A stretch of 64,000 bases of DNA from assembly GCF_011753055.1 (NCBI RefSeq), contig NZ_VWWJ01000001.1, positions 372,001 to 436,000 on the forward strand, read 5' to 3'. Within the stretch, counting starts at the first letter, position 1. Every line of letters starts with the position of its first letter. This document shows positions 45,099 through 54,342 of the stretch, one piece after another. The notes beneath the pieces are model-generated. The model saw nothing but the letters and a program-made list of their open reading frames with translations, did not search any database and was not told the DNA's origin. A program made the translations under genes and the position numbers. The stretch is from Burkholderia sp. Ax-1719. GTDB taxonomy: Bacteria > Pseudomonadota > Gammaproteobacteria > Burkholderiales > Burkholderiaceae.

Positions 45099-45980
45099 CT
45101 AGGCGGCCTTGCTCATTAGCCGCTCGTGAAGCTGCTTGAGCACCCAGGTCGCGCGTGAAGACAGCGGCCACTCCGCGCGATGGACCAGCCATAAGGTATC
45201 GACCACCGGCGTCGCGCATCCGATTACGCGGATCGCGTCCTGATCCGCGAACGCTTCGCGTGCATGGCGAGGAATGACCGTGAAACCCAGTCCGCGCGCA
45301 ACCGGTGCCAGGATCAGCGAAATCTGGTTGCTGAAGCCGCGTAGCGGCAATGTGCTCACGCCCGGGTTGGCCGGGAAATGGCGGGACAGAAAGCGCGTGG
45401 CCATTGCCTTTCCGTCGGGATGGTCGATAAAGCCGATCCGTTCGAGATCGGCCCAGTCATTCACTTGCTCGCCGCCGGGCACGACCAGTTCCAGCGGCTC
45501 TTCGGCGAAGGGCTCTGCGGTGAGGCGCGGATTGTCGGGGCGCAAGGTGACGAGGCCCAGTTCGTAGCGTTTGTCGAGCACGGCTTCACGCGTTTCCGGG
45601 TCGGGCGCGAAGCGATGACGGATCACGAGTCCCGGGTGCGCCTGCTGCAGATCCAGCAGCAGCGGATACAGCGCCAGCCCCACGCTACCTGGCGTAATGA
45701 GGCTGACCTCACCGCTGTCGATCGTGGTATCGGATAGCTGCAATTGCAGCCGCTTGTGCGCCTGCTCGACTTCGCTGCAATAGGCGAGCAGCGCGACGCC
45801 CGCGGGCATCAACTCCAGCTGGCGACCGCGACGGATCAGCAGCGGCCCCAATTGGGCTTCGAGGTGCTGGACGTGCTGGCTCACTGCGGCCTGCGTCAGC
45901 CCCAATTGATTGGCCGCGCGCGTGAAGCCGCCCAGTTCCGCCACCGCGGCGAACGAACGCAGCCACTGAGGGTTGAGCAT
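45099..45980 (-). CDS. LysR-family regulator divergent from the VOC/reductase/MHS unit
   Basis: A 293-residue LysR regulator with HTH at about 4-60 (LNPQWLRSFAAVAELGGFTRAANQLGLTQAAVSQHVQHLEAQLG) and an effector domain at about 88-290, ending in a basic tail. It is divergent from the VOC gene with 95 bases between starts that contain a CTTATC-N5-GATAAG dyad. It likely activates the three-gene unit that follows on the plus strand. Confidence 0.88.
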   Translation of the reverse strand: MLNPQWLRSFAAVAELGGFTRAANQLGLTQAAVSQHVQHLEAQLGPLLIRRGRQLELMPAGVALLAYCSEVEQAHKRLQLQLSDTTIDSGEVSLITPGSVGLALYPLLLDLQQAHPGLVIRHRFAPDPETREAVLDKRYELGLVTLRPDNPRLTAEPFAEEPLELVVPGGEQVNDWADLERIGFIDHPDGKAMATRFLSRHFPANPGVSTLPLRGFSNQISLILAPVARGLGFTVIPRHAREAFADQDAIRVIGCATPVVDTLWLVHRAEWPLSSRATWVLKQLHERLMSKAA

Positions 45981-45988
45981 AACGAATT

Positions 45989-46005
45989 CTTATCGAATAG
46001 ATAAG
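45989..46005. promoter_or_regulatory. LysR-type operator CTTATC-N5-GATAAG
   Basis: A perfect 6-base inverted repeat with a 5-base spacer, containing the T-N11-A core of LysR boxes, in the intergenic region between the divergent LysR and VOC genes. It is 9-25 bases before the LysR start, where it could serve autoregulation, and about 70 bases before the VOC start, suited to activation. Confidence 0.6.
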
Positions 46006-46075
46006 GAAGCATTAGATCATGTTTGGTTAGAGCGGCGCTACGCTTGAGGAATCCACTATTCCGGAGTGATCCGTC

Positions 46076-46615
46076 ATGTCACAACCCGCTTCCCTCTCTG
46101 ATCTTCGCGCGAATGTGCGCCCGTACCCGCGCAGCTTTTCCCACATTGGCCTTTCGGTAACCGACCTCGACGCGGCCGTGCGCTTTTACAGCGACGTCAT
46201 GGGCTGGTATCTGATCATGCCGCCGACCACGATCACCGAAGACGACAGCGCCATCGGCGTCATGTGTACGGATGTGTTCGGCGCGGGCTGGGGTTCGTTC
46301 CGCATTGCCCATCTTTCGACGGGTGACCGCATCGGCGTGGAGATCTTCGAGTTCCGCAATGCGCAGAAGCCCGACAACAATTTCGAGTACTGGAAAACCG
46401 GCGTTTTCCACTTCTGCGTCCAGGACCCGGACGTCGAGGGCCTGGCGGCAAAGATCGTCGCGGCGGGCGGCAAGCAGCGCATGCCGGTGCGTGAATATTT
46501 CCCGGGCGAGAAGCCGTATCGCATGGTCTACATGGAAGACCCGTTCGGCAATATCGTCGAGATTTACAGCCATAGCTATGAGCTGACCTATTCGGCGGGG
46601 GCGTATCAATCGTGA
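46076..46615 (+). CDS. VOC/glyoxalase-family metalloenzyme
   Basis: A 179-residue protein of the vicinal-oxygen-chelate superfamily with two beta-alpha-beta-beta-beta modules. The first begins SFSHIGLSVTDLDAAVRFYSDVMGW, giving a His ligand; the second has VFHFCVQDPDVEGLAAKIVAAGG, and MEDPFGNIVEIYSH supplies the Glu ligand. It could be a lactoylglutathione lyase, a ring-cleavage dioxygenase or an isomerase; the sequence resembles the extradiol/lyase group in general but the reaction is not identified. It overlaps the next gene (GTGA). Confidence 0.83.
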   Translation: MSQPASLSDLRANVRPYPRSFSHIGLSVTDLDAAVRFYSDVMGWYLIMPPTTITEDDSAIGVMCTDVFGAGWGSFRIAHLSTGDRIGVEIFEFRNAQKPDNNFEYWKTGVFHFCVQDPDVEGLAAKIVAAGGKQRMPVREYFPGEKPYRMVYMEDPFGNIVEIYSHSYELTYSAGAYQS

Positions 46616-47616
46616 GCGATTCCGCCATGCATGCCACGCCGCGGGCTGAGCATCGCGCCTGGACCTGGCAGGGCAGCGCATCGCCGCTCGCGCTGAAACT
46701 GCAGCATGTGAGCGTGCCGGTTCCCGCCGCCGGCCAGGTGCTGGTGCGCAATGTCGCGATTGGCTTGAACCCGGTCGACTGGAAAGTGCTCGGCGGCGCA
46801 CTGGTGGACTGGCGGCCCGGTCACGTGCCCGGCGTCGACGGCGCGGGCGAGGTGATCGCGCTGGGTGCGGGCGTCTCGGAGGACTGGCTGGGCCGTCGCG
46901 TGGCCTGGCACACCAGCCTGCATCGCGACGGCAGCTTCGCGGAGCACAGCGTCGTGGATGCGCGAGCGCTGTTGCGCATGCCCGACGCGCTCGATTTCGA
47001 AACCGCTGCGAGCTTTCCGTGTCCGGCGCTGACGGCATGGCTCGCGATCGAGAAAGTGCCGGTCAGGCCGGGGCAGCCGCTGCTCATCAGCGGCGCGGGC
47101 GGGGCAGTCGGCCAGTATCTGGTTCAACTCGCGGCGGCGCGCGGCTTCGTGGTGACGGCGATGGCCAACGCGCGCCATGGCGATCGCTTGCGCGCGCTGG
47201 GCGCGGCGGACTGCATCGGCGGGCCGTTGGCCGATGCAGACGCATGGACGGGCGGTCGCCGCTATTACGCGGTGATCGATGCGGTCAGCGGCGATCACGC
47301 TGCACGCATGGCTGGCGCGTTGCGTGCCAATGGTCATCTGGTCTGCGTTCAGGATCGCGTGACGCAGTGGCCGTGCGATCCGTTCGGGTTGACTTTGTCG
47401 ATGCACGAAGTCGCGCTGGGCGCGCTGCACCAGCACGGCGATGACGAAGCGTGGTTGCTGTTGCGTACAGCCGGCGAGCAGATGCTGGCGGCGCTCGCGC
47501 ACGCACGTTTGCAGCCGCAGGAACGGGTGGTGCGACCATTCGAGGCTCTGGCGCAGTTTCTGGACGATCTGCGGTTGCGCAATTTTGGTGGCAAGCCGGT
47601 GGTGCGGGTGCGGTAG
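46612..47616 (+). CDS. zinc-type alcohol dehydrogenase/quinone reductase family (MDR)
   Basis: A 334-residue NAD(P)H-dependent medium-chain reductase. It has a GroES-like N-terminal domain (about 30-135, HVPGVDGAGEVIALGAG) and a Rossmann domain with LLISGAGGAVGQYLVQLAAARGF (about 160-183). Structural-zinc cysteines are not apparent, so it belongs to the zinc-independent quinone-reductase branch. GTG start overlapping the VOC stop, implying coupling. It likely acts in the same catabolic route as the VOC enzyme and the transporter downstream. Confidence 0.85.
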   Translation: MSDSAMHATPRAEHRAWTWQGSASPLALKLQHVSVPVPAAGQVLVRNVAIGLNPVDWKVLGGALVDWRPGHVPGVDGAGEVIALGAGVSEDWLGRRVAWHTSLHRDGSFAEHSVVDARALLRMPDALDFETAASFPCPALTAWLAIEKVPVRPGQPLLISGAGGAVGQYLVQLAAARGFVVTAMANARHGDRLRALGAADCIGGPLADADAWTGGRRYYAVIDAVSGDHAARMAGALRANGHLVCVQDRVTQWPCDPFGLTLSMHEVALGALHQHGDDEAWLLLRTAGEQMLAALAHARLQPQERVVRPFEALAQFLDDLRLRNFGGKPVVRVR

Positions 47617-47760
47617 GCGTTGCGGATATTGCGGGTTCCAGCTTGAGCGTGGGGTGATGCAAAAAAGTTATCAAGCTAAGAAAAAGTGATTTGGCGGATG
47701 TTTTTGGTGAACGAATACTCGATTCAACCAAGACAACCCCAGCCAACATCAGAGCGCCCC

Positions 47761-49068
47761 ATGAATCCTGTGAGCCTGCCGGCAACGCCTGCCGTGGACG
47801 CAACGCCCCTCGCCATGCCGGCGCGTCCTCATGTGCGCACGATCGCCGCCTGTTCGATCGGCAACGCGCTGGAGATGTACGACTTCACGGTCTACAGCTT
47901 CTTCGCGATGCTGATCGGCAAGCTGTTCTTTCCCGCCGATAGCGCGTACGGCTCGCTGCTGCTCGCAGTCGGCACCTTCGGCATTGGCTTCGTGATGCGC
48001 CCGCTCGGGGCGCTGGTGATCGGCAGCTTCGCCGATCGTCGCGGCCGCAAGGCTGCGATGACGCTGACGATCGCGCTGATGGTGGGCGGCACGCTTTGCC
48101 TTGCGCTTGCGCCGACTTACGCGATGGCGGGTACGTGGGGCACGCTGGTGGTCGTTGGCGGGCGCATGCTGCAGGGCTTCTCGCTGGGCGGCGAGATTGG
48201 CGCATCGACGGCCATGCTGATGGAGTCGGGCGGCTTCGGCACGCGAGGCTTCCGGATTGGCTGGCAGGGCGCGAGCCAGGGCTGCGCGGCGGTGATCGGT
48301 GCGCTCAGCGGCGCGACGCTTTACGCAACCCTCGACACCGCTTCGCTCGAAAGTTGGGGCTGGCGTGTGCCCTTCCTGCTCGGATTGCTGATTGCGCCGG
48401 TCGGCCTCTATATCCGCAGACATCTCGACGAAACACTGGAAAACGGCGCGCACGAAACACAACCGCTCACCGAACTCTTTTCCACGCACAAGAGCAAGAT
48501 CGTGCGCGGCGTGCTGTCGATCGTCGCGAGCACGGTGGGTATGTATCTCGTCGTGTTCTTCATGCCCACGTTCCTCGTGCGCGTGCTCCACCTTCCGACG
48601 TCGCTCTCATTGATGGCCGGCTGCGTATCGGGCGCGACGATGGTGGTGATGTGTCTCGTGTCCGGGCTACTGGCCGACCGCATGCGCGCACGCAAACCGA
48701 TGGCGCTCGCGTCGATCGTACTCACCACGCTGCTGATCTATCCGGCGATCGCACTCATGACCACCCATCCCGGCGTGCCTCTTGCGCTGGCGATCATCGC
48801 CGTGCTGACGACCATCAGCAGTCTTGGCGGCGCGCATCTGCTGCTGTTGCTGATGGAGATGTTCCCGGCGCGCGTGCGTGCGAGCGGACTTTCGGTGATC
48901 TACAGCATCGGCGTGGCGTTGTTTGGCGGCACGGCGCAACTCGCCGTCACCTGGCTGCTCGCGAAGACCGGCAATCCGATGTCGCTTGCGCTCTACATGA
49001 TGGTCTGTGGCGTCGTGACCGTGTGCGCAATTTTGAGCTTGCCCGAGTCACGGCCACGCGCCCCATGA
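47761..49068 (+). CDS. MHS-family MFS transporter (metabolite:H+ symporter)
   Basis: A 435-residue, twelve-helix permease of the metabolite:H+ symporter family (ProP/CitA/KgtP/ShiA-like). It shows SIGNALEMYDFTVYSFFAMLIGKLFFP, the characteristic start of the family, the loop motif GSFADRRGRKAAM and LQGFSLGGEIGASTAMLMESG. An in-frame start at 47686 is less likely than the ATG at 47761. The substrate is probably a small organic acid used by the adjacent enzymes. Confidence 0.88.
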   Translation: MNPVSLPATPAVDATPLAMPARPHVRTIAACSIGNALEMYDFTVYSFFAMLIGKLFFPADSAYGSLLLAVGTFGIGFVMRPLGALVIGSFADRRGRKAAMTLTIALMVGGTLCLALAPTYAMAGTWGTLVVVGGRMLQGFSLGGEIGASTAMLMESGGFGTRGFRIGWQGASQGCAAVIGALSGATLYATLDTASLESWGWRVPFLLGLLIAPVGLYIRRHLDETLENGAHETQPLTELFSTHKSKIVRGVLSIVASTVGMYLVVFFMPTFLVRVLHLPTSLSLMAGCVSGATMVVMCLVSGLLADRMRARKPMALASIVLTTLLIYPAIALMTTHPGVPLALAIIAVLTTISSLGGAHLLLLLMEMFPARVRASGLSVIYSIGVALFGGTAQLAVTWLLAKTGNPMSLALYMMVCGVVTVCAILSLPESRPRAP

Positions 49069-49251
49069 CTTCATGCGCCGGAGCCTGACTGCAGCGGCTC
49101 CGGATGCTTCCTGATTCATTCGACCGTTTCTTTCTGTTGCGTCGTTGCGCGCTCGCGTTTTGCGAGCGGCAGGGCGTCGCTTGCCCTGAAATTCCTGCTG
49201 TTCGTGCTTTCGCCGTTTCCCTTTCTCCCAACACCTCCGCGGAGTTCCTGA

Positions 49252-50466
49252 ATGAAACGCACCTTGCCCGCGCTCTTCGCCGCGCTGTCCACGGGCACCT
49301 GCCTGCACGCTTTCGCCGAGGTTTCGCCTGGCTCGCCTTCCGACGCCGCCACGTCGACGACGATCACCGGATCGCAGCTGCAATCGACGTTCGCCTTCTG
49401 GGGCACGGGCCTTGGGCCGCAAACGCTCGGCGTCGCACCGCAGAGCACCTTCGTCACGCTCTACGGCACGGTCGACGAAGGCCTCAACTACACGCGCGGC
49501 GGCTCGCAGGGCGTCGTGCGCGTGCAGTCGGGCGGCGCGCTGACGTCGAAGTTCGGCATTTATGGCCAGGAGTATCTGGGCAATCACTGGAGTGCGCTGT
49601 TTCGGCTGGAAAACGGCTTCATGGCCAACACGGGCGCGACGCAGGATTCGACCTCGATGTTCAATCGCGCCTCGTATGTCGGCATGCAGAACCCGTTTTA
49701 TGGGCAGGTGACGTTCGGCCGCCAATACACGTCGGGCGGCGCGGCCGCGCTGGGCGCCGATCCGTTTCTTGGGCCCGCGCATGAGTCGGCGTACACGTAT
49801 CTGCTGGGAACATCCGATCTCGGCACGGGCGCGAACAGCGATGCGCTCGGCCGTCTGCCGAACACGATTCGCTATATATCGCCGCGCATCGGCCACATCG
49901 GCATCGACCTCAGTTATTCGTTCAAGCAGGATCAGGACGTGGGGCCGGCCGTGCATCAGCGCTCGGCGATGATTTCGTATGCCGGGCGTCGCGTGGTGAT
50001 TTCGGCGGCATTCGGGCAGGGCTGGTGTGATCCGGGCATGAGCGGCGATTGCAGCAGCACGGCCAACGGCGCGCCGGGCAAACGCACCGACACTTACCTC
50101 GCCAGCGTGCTGTTCGATGTTGGTCCCTTTATCGCGCAGGGTGCGTATATCCGCTATGTGCCGCAAGCGTCGACGAGCGCGATTGCCGATCTGTATCTGG
50201 TTGGCATCCAGAAGTGGTGGGGCGTCGATCTGCTACGCGCTTCGGCGGCGATGCGCGATACGACGATCTCCGGCGATTACGCCTATGGCGGCACGCTTGG
50301 CATCGACCACTTCATTTCAAAGCGCACTTCGCTCTATGGCCGTCTGGGCATGATGCGCAACGGCCCGCATTCGAGCGTCACCTACAACTACGACAGCGGC
50401 TCGCCCTCTACCGCGCCAGGCCGCACGTTTTCGAGCATCACGCTGGGCATGACGCACACGTTCTGA
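49252..50466 (+). CDS. general porin (beta-proteobacterial type)
   Basis: A 404-residue outer-membrane porin with a signal peptide ending near CLHAFAEV. An unusual insertion of about 45 residues (SPGSPSDAATSTTITGSQLQ...) precedes the first barrel strand STFVTLYGTVDEGLNYTRGG. FNRASYVGMQNPFYGQVTFGRQYT is the conserved family strand and the C terminus ends in Phe (LGMTHTF). GGAG lies 6-9 bases before the ATG. It sits between an MHS permease and an M20 amidohydrolase, and probably admits their substrate. Confidence 0.9.
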   Translation: MKRTLPALFAALSTGTCLHAFAEVSPGSPSDAATSTTITGSQLQSTFAFWGTGLGPQTLGVAPQSTFVTLYGTVDEGLNYTRGGSQGVVRVQSGGALTSKFGIYGQEYLGNHWSALFRLENGFMANTGATQDSTSMFNRASYVGMQNPFYGQVTFGRQYTSGGAAALGADPFLGPAHESAYTYLLGTSDLGTGANSDALGRLPNTIRYISPRIGHIGIDLSYSFKQDQDVGPAVHQRSAMISYAGRRVVISAAFGQGWCDPGMSGDCSSTANGAPGKRTDTYLASVLFDVGPFIAQGAYIRYVPQASTSAIADLYLVGIQKWWGVDLLRASAAMRDTTISGDYAYGGTLGIDHFISKRTSLYGRLGMMRNGPHSSVTYNYDSGSPSTAPGRTFSSITLGMTHTF

Positions 50467-50522
50467 CGCAATCGCGCCAGCGCCCGGTCCCCTCACGCAG
50501 TCGATACTATCAGGAGAGCAAA

Positions 50523-51947
50523 ATGTCGATCGAACTTGTCGACGATTTCATCGAAAGCAACAAGCAGCGCTACGTGACCCTGTCCGACGATATCTGGCGA
50601 TATGCGGAACTCGGCTATCACGAGCAGCAATCGGCGGCCGCGCATATCGCGCTGCTGAAATCGGAGGGCTTTCGCGTGCGCGAGGGCGTGGCGGGAATCC
50701 CGACGGCGTTCGTTGCTGAAGCCGGTTCAGGCGGTCCGGTGATCGCGATACTCGGCGAATTCGATGCGCTCTCCGGCCTCAGCCAGGAGAGTCTTGCGCT
50801 CGCGTGTTGTCCATCCAATGAGATTGCCAACGGCAATGGCCACGGTTGCGGCCATCATTTGCTGGGGACTGCCGCGCACCTTGCCGCCGTCGCGGTCAAG
50901 GACGCACTGGAACGCGCGGGGATTGAGGGGACCGTGCGCTTCTACGGCTGCCCTGCCGAAGAGGGCGGCTGGGGCAAAACCTATATGACGCGCGCGGGCC
51001 TGTTCGACGATGTGTCTGCCGCAATTACCTGGCACCCCGGCGTTGCCAACACGATCATGAATCTGGAAAGTCTCGCGGTGAAGCAGGCGTACTTCCGCTT
51101 CAAGGGCGTGGCGGCGCATGCGGGCGCTTCGCCTCATCTGGGCCGCAGCGCGCTAGATGCGCTCGAACTGATGAACATTGGCACGAACTTTCTGCGCGAA
51201 CACATGATTCCCGATGCGCGCGTGCACTATGCCATCACCGATACAGGCGGGATCGCGCCCAACGTCGTACAGCCGAATGCCAGCGCGCTCTACATGATCC
51301 GCGCGCCGCGCAACCGCGACGTGAACGAGCTGTACGAACGCGTGTGCAATATCGCGCGCGGCGCGGCGTTGATGACCGATTGCCAGCTTGAAATCGACGT
51401 GCATTCGGCCTGTTCAAACCTGTTGCGCAATCACACGCTCAATGAGCTGATGCAGGCCAAGCTGGTGGAACTGGGTGCCCCCGACTATACGCGCCAGGAG
51501 CTTGATTTCGCTGATTCGATGCATCGCACCACGCGCACCGACGAAATCGAAATGGCAGGACGAATGTTGCAAGCCGCGTGGCGCGATCCGAAAGCGCTGT
51601 TCGATCGCATCGACGCGCTCGACAATGATCGACCTTCACAGATGCATGGTTCAACCGACGTCGGCGATGTGAGCTGGGTGACGCCAACCGTGCAGTGCAT
51701 GACGGCGTGCTTCGCGTTTGGCACCTCGCCGCATTCGTGGCAATGGGTGGCACAAGGCAAGAGCGGCGTTGCGCACAAGGGCATGGTGCTCGCCTCGAAG
51801 ACCATGGCCGCCACGGCGCTCGAACTGTTCACCAATGCGCTGCTGCTCGCGGCGGCACGTACAGAACTGCACGAACGTCTCGCGCAGGAGCCTTACGTGT
51901 GCCCGATCCCCGAAGGCGTCGAGCCGCCGCTGCCGCGATCCGTTTAA
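50523..51947 (+). CDS. M20 family amidohydrolase (AbgB-like)
   Basis: A 474-residue metallo-peptidase of the M20D group. The zinc site lies in GEFDALSGLSQ and NGHGCGHHLLGTAAHLAAVA, with a catalytic/bridging Glu in GCPAEEGGWGKTYM and a dimerisation (lid) domain at about 185-310. The closest known relatives by motif are AbgB (subunit of p-aminobenzoyl-glutamate hydrolase) and indole-acetyl-amino-acid hydrolases. CAGGAG precedes the ATG at 50523. Followed by a LysR gene. The cleaved amide is unknown; a folate fragment or conjugated amino acid is likely. Confidence 0.87.
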   Translation: MSIELVDDFIESNKQRYVTLSDDIWRYAELGYHEQQSAAAHIALLKSEGFRVREGVAGIPTAFVAEAGSGGPVIAILGEFDALSGLSQESLALACCPSNEIANGNGHGCGHHLLGTAAHLAAVAVKDALERAGIEGTVRFYGCPAEEGGWGKTYMTRAGLFDDVSAAITWHPGVANTIMNLESLAVKQAYFRFKGVAAHAGASPHLGRSALDALELMNIGTNFLREHMIPDARVHYAITDTGGIAPNVVQPNASALYMIRAPRNRDVNELYERVCNIARGAALMTDCQLEIDVHSACSNLLRNHTLNELMQAKLVELGAPDYTRQELDFADSMHRTTRTDEIEMAGRMLQAAWRDPKALFDRIDALDNDRPSQMHGSTDVGDVSWVTPTVQCMTACFAFGTSPHSWQWVAQGKSGVAHKGMVLASKTMAATALELFTNALLLAAARTELHERLAQEPYVCPIPEGVEPPLPRSV

Positions 51948-52032
51948 ACGCGGTCGTATTTTTCGCCTTCAATTTGGCGTGTAATCTGGCCTGCTATGCT
52001 GCTGGATCCAGGGCATATCCAGCGAGGGTCGC

Positions 52033-52980
52033 GTGAAGCTGAGACAACTCGAGGCGCTACGCGCCATCGCTGAAGCAAAGAGCCTGCACGAAGCGGCGCG
52101 ACGCCTGTTCCTGACCCAGCCCGCGATCAGTCGCTCGATTCGCGAGCTGGAAATCGAACTGGGTTTGCCGCTGCTCACGCGCACGGCGCGCGGCGCCACG
52201 CTGACGCCGTTCGCGCATCAGGTCCTCAAGCGCTCGCAGGTCGTGCAGCGCGAAGTGGGACGGATTCTCGAAGACGCCGCCACCGCGCGCGGCGAGCTGG
52301 CGGGCCGCCTGACCGTTGCGGTCACGCCGCCCGCTGCCACGCGCGCACTTTCGGATGCGCTGCTCGAACTCGTGGCCGCGCGCCCTGGCGTGCGGCCCGA
52401 AATCATCGAGTCGCGCGCCGAAAATATCGCTGACGGGCTCGACGACGGCACCATCGACGTAGGCATCTTCACGCAATACAGCGAGCCGCGCACGACTGCA
52501 TTCGAGTGGCTGAAGCTCTATGAACTCGACATCGTGCTGTCGATTCCCGCGATTTATGGCGGCAAACGCACGCTGAGCGTTGCCGAAATCCATGCGCTAC
52601 CCTGGCTCGTGCTGGACTCGCCCGACGACGAAGCAGGATTCGTCGCGACGTTTTTTGGAAGCCACGGCTTGCCGCTTCCTCGCCAGATCATGCGCTGCAC
52701 GTCGATGAATCTGTATCTTGATCTCGCTATGCGCATGGAAGCCGTCGCGATCTGGACTTCGCTCGCCCGGCCTTTTCTGGCCGAGCGTGAGCGAGGTGGG
52801 CGCGTCATACTCCTCGAAGTCGAAGAGCCGTTGCCGCGTATCGGCATGTATCTCGCGTATGCCAGCGAGGATTTGTTGACGGCGACGGCGCAGGACTTTA
52901 TCCGCCGACTGAGCGAAAAGCTGGCGAAGGGACCGCGCGAGCGCGCGTCTGCGGGACTTGAATACGACGAGGTGGAGTGA
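52033..52980 (+). CDS. LysR-family regulator (CysB/Cbl-like N terminus)
   Basis: A 315-residue LysR regulator. HTH at about 4-60 (LRQLEALRAIAEAKSLHEAARRLFLTQPAISRSIRELE) and an effector domain with FTQYSEPRTTAFEWLKLYELDIVLS. GTG start at 52033 with GCGAGGG 6 bases before it. It follows the porin and amidohydrolase genes and is the likely regulator of them or of the next locus. Confidence 0.86.
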   Translation: MKLRQLEALRAIAEAKSLHEAARRLFLTQPAISRSIRELEIELGLPLLTRTARGATLTPFAHQVLKRSQVVQREVGRILEDAATARGELAGRLTVAVTPPAATRALSDALLELVAARPGVRPEIIESRAENIADGLDDGTIDVGIFTQYSEPRTTAFEWLKLYELDIVLSIPAIYGGKRTLSVAEIHALPWLVLDSPDDEAGFVATFFGSHGLPLPRQIMRCTSMNLYLDLAMRMEAVAIWTSLARPFLAERERGGRVILLEVEEPLPRIGMYLAYASEDLLTATAQDFIRRLSEKLAKGPRERASAGLEYDEVE

Positions 52981-53016
52981 GGGTAGCACGGTCATCGCAC
53001 GCTATTCGCGCCGCGC

Positions 53017-53622
53017 TTATTGCTTCCTCAGGTAGAGGCGGCGGTATGCGATTGTCCACGCCGTGAGGCCGCCATACGTGACGTATCGCAGGCATGGGGA
53101 AAGCCAATGCGCATCGCCATCCACCGAGCTGGCGATCCAGAGCCGCACGGCGGTTTCGCCGACGAGCGTGATGCCCCAGACTGCGCTCATGAGCCGGATC
53201 GAACGCGCGAGCGCCGGACGGCTTGTCCACATCGCGTCGAATTCGACTTCACGTCCCTTGTGTTCGCGGGAGAGCGTCGAGCGTGCGAGATAGAACATCA
53301 GCGGCCGACGCAGCGCAAGCGAGCCAAGAAACAACAGGCCGATGACGCCGCTCACGAGCGGTTCGCGCGCGGCGCGCAGCCAGTTTGCGGGTTGCGACGC
53401 GAGTATCAGCAGGGATAGCGTAATACCGGCCAGCACCACGGCGCTCAAGGCGTCGGTATGGCGAAACCGCAGGAAATCGAAACCCATCCACGCGATCAGT
53501 GGCAGCGCCGATGCGAACAACGCGCCCATCAGTCCAACGTGCGGCAGCGCCAGGTGATAAGCCGCCGTTGGCAAAACCACGTTGACGACGAATGCCGTGG
53601 CGTAGCGAAGGGAGGGGATCAT
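53017..53622 (-). CDS. VC0807-type integral membrane protein
   Basis: A 201-residue protein with about five or six membrane helices (MIPSLRYATAFVVNVVLPTAAYHLA... and later LVGETAVRLWIA), resembling the VC0807 family, in which the function is unknown. A GTG at 53646 would add eight residues; the ATG at 53622 fits the family start. It lies 28-52 bases downstream of the TetR gene and is probably co-transcribed and controlled by it. Confidence 0.78.
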   Translation of the reverse strand: MIPSLRYATAFVVNVVLPTAAYHLALPHVGLMGALFASALPLIAWMGFDFLRFRHTDALSAVVLAGITLSLLILASQPANWLRAAREPLVSGVIGLLFLGSLALRRPLMFYLARSTLSREHKGREVEFDAMWTSRPALARSIRLMSAVWGITLVGETAVRLWIASSVDGDAHWLSPCLRYVTYGGLTAWTIAYRRLYLRKQ

Positions 53623-53674
53623 GGTGGCAATCTCGAATCGACTCACTCTCGCGCGAGAAGCTCATCCAGAAGAT

Positions 53675-54307
53675 TCAGGATCTGCGCACTGGCGGCGCGG
53701 CGGCGATCAAGCCACGCAAAAATACCATGATCATGTGTCCGATGGGCACCTCGGAAAGCATCGTTCGCTGCAATGCGAGTCCTTGAGACAGTCCCATGAA
53801 TGAAGCGGCCAGCACGGCCGGCGATTCCGGCGGTACCCGCTTTAGCCTCGCAAAAATTTCCGTGATGCACCACGCAAGACCATCGCGGTGAGCGTTAAGC
53901 AGTGCTTCAGAGGCCGTGGCAAATGTGGGGTTGCGCCGCCCCTGAAGCTTGAATTCCACGCCCAGCACAGACCACTCAGGCTCGGCGTCCAGTGTCTGCG
54001 CCCAGATATCCAGCGCGCTCAATATATCTTCCGCTGAAGCAGTGGGATCACTGAGCACGCGCGCAATGTCGTTGACCTGCGTCTTCGACCGCTCTCGCAT
54101 CAACTCCACGAACAGCTCTTCTTTGCTCGCGAAATTCGAATAGAACGCGCCCTGCGTATAACCCGCTTCGGCCGCGATATCTCTAAGCGATGTAGCGCCG
54201 AAACCTCGCTCCACGAACAACCGTTTCGCCGCAGCGAGCAAATGTGTTCGCGTCTGCAAACGACTTTCTTCGCGGCTCAGCCGCGGTGAGGAGGGGGCCG
54301 CATTCAT
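53675..54307 (-). CDS. TetR-family transcriptional regulator
   Basis: A 210-residue repressor. The N-terminal DNA-binding domain reads TRTHLLAAAKRLFVERGFGATSLRDIAAEAGYTQGAFYSNFASKEELF (about 18-65), and the rest is a ligand/dimer domain. Two perfect palindromes with ATATCA-N2-TGATAT cores lie just upstream of its start. Together with the VC0807-type gene it forms a probable autoregulated operon. Confidence 0.88.
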   Translation of the reverse strand: MNAAPSSPRLSREESRLQTRTHLLAAAKRLFVERGFGATSLRDIAAEAGYTQGAFYSNFASKEELFVELMRERSKTQVNDIARVLSDPTASAEDILSALDIWAQTLDAEPEWSVLGVEFKLQGRRNPTFATASEALLNAHRDGLAWCITEIFARLKRVPPESPAVLAASFMGLSQGLALQRTMLSEVPIGHMIMVFLRGLIAAAPPVRRS

Positions 54308-54317
54308 GGCCGCAAGG

Positions 54318-54331
54318 ATATCAGTTGATAT
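54318..54331. promoter_or_regulatory. TetR operator 1 (ATATCA-GT-TGATAT)
   Basis: A perfect 14-base palindrome 11 bases before the TetR start codon, sharing its core with the larger palindrome at 54353-54386; the centres are 45 bases apart. Probable autoregulatory site. Confidence 0.6.
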
Positions 54332-54342
54332 TTAAATTTCAA

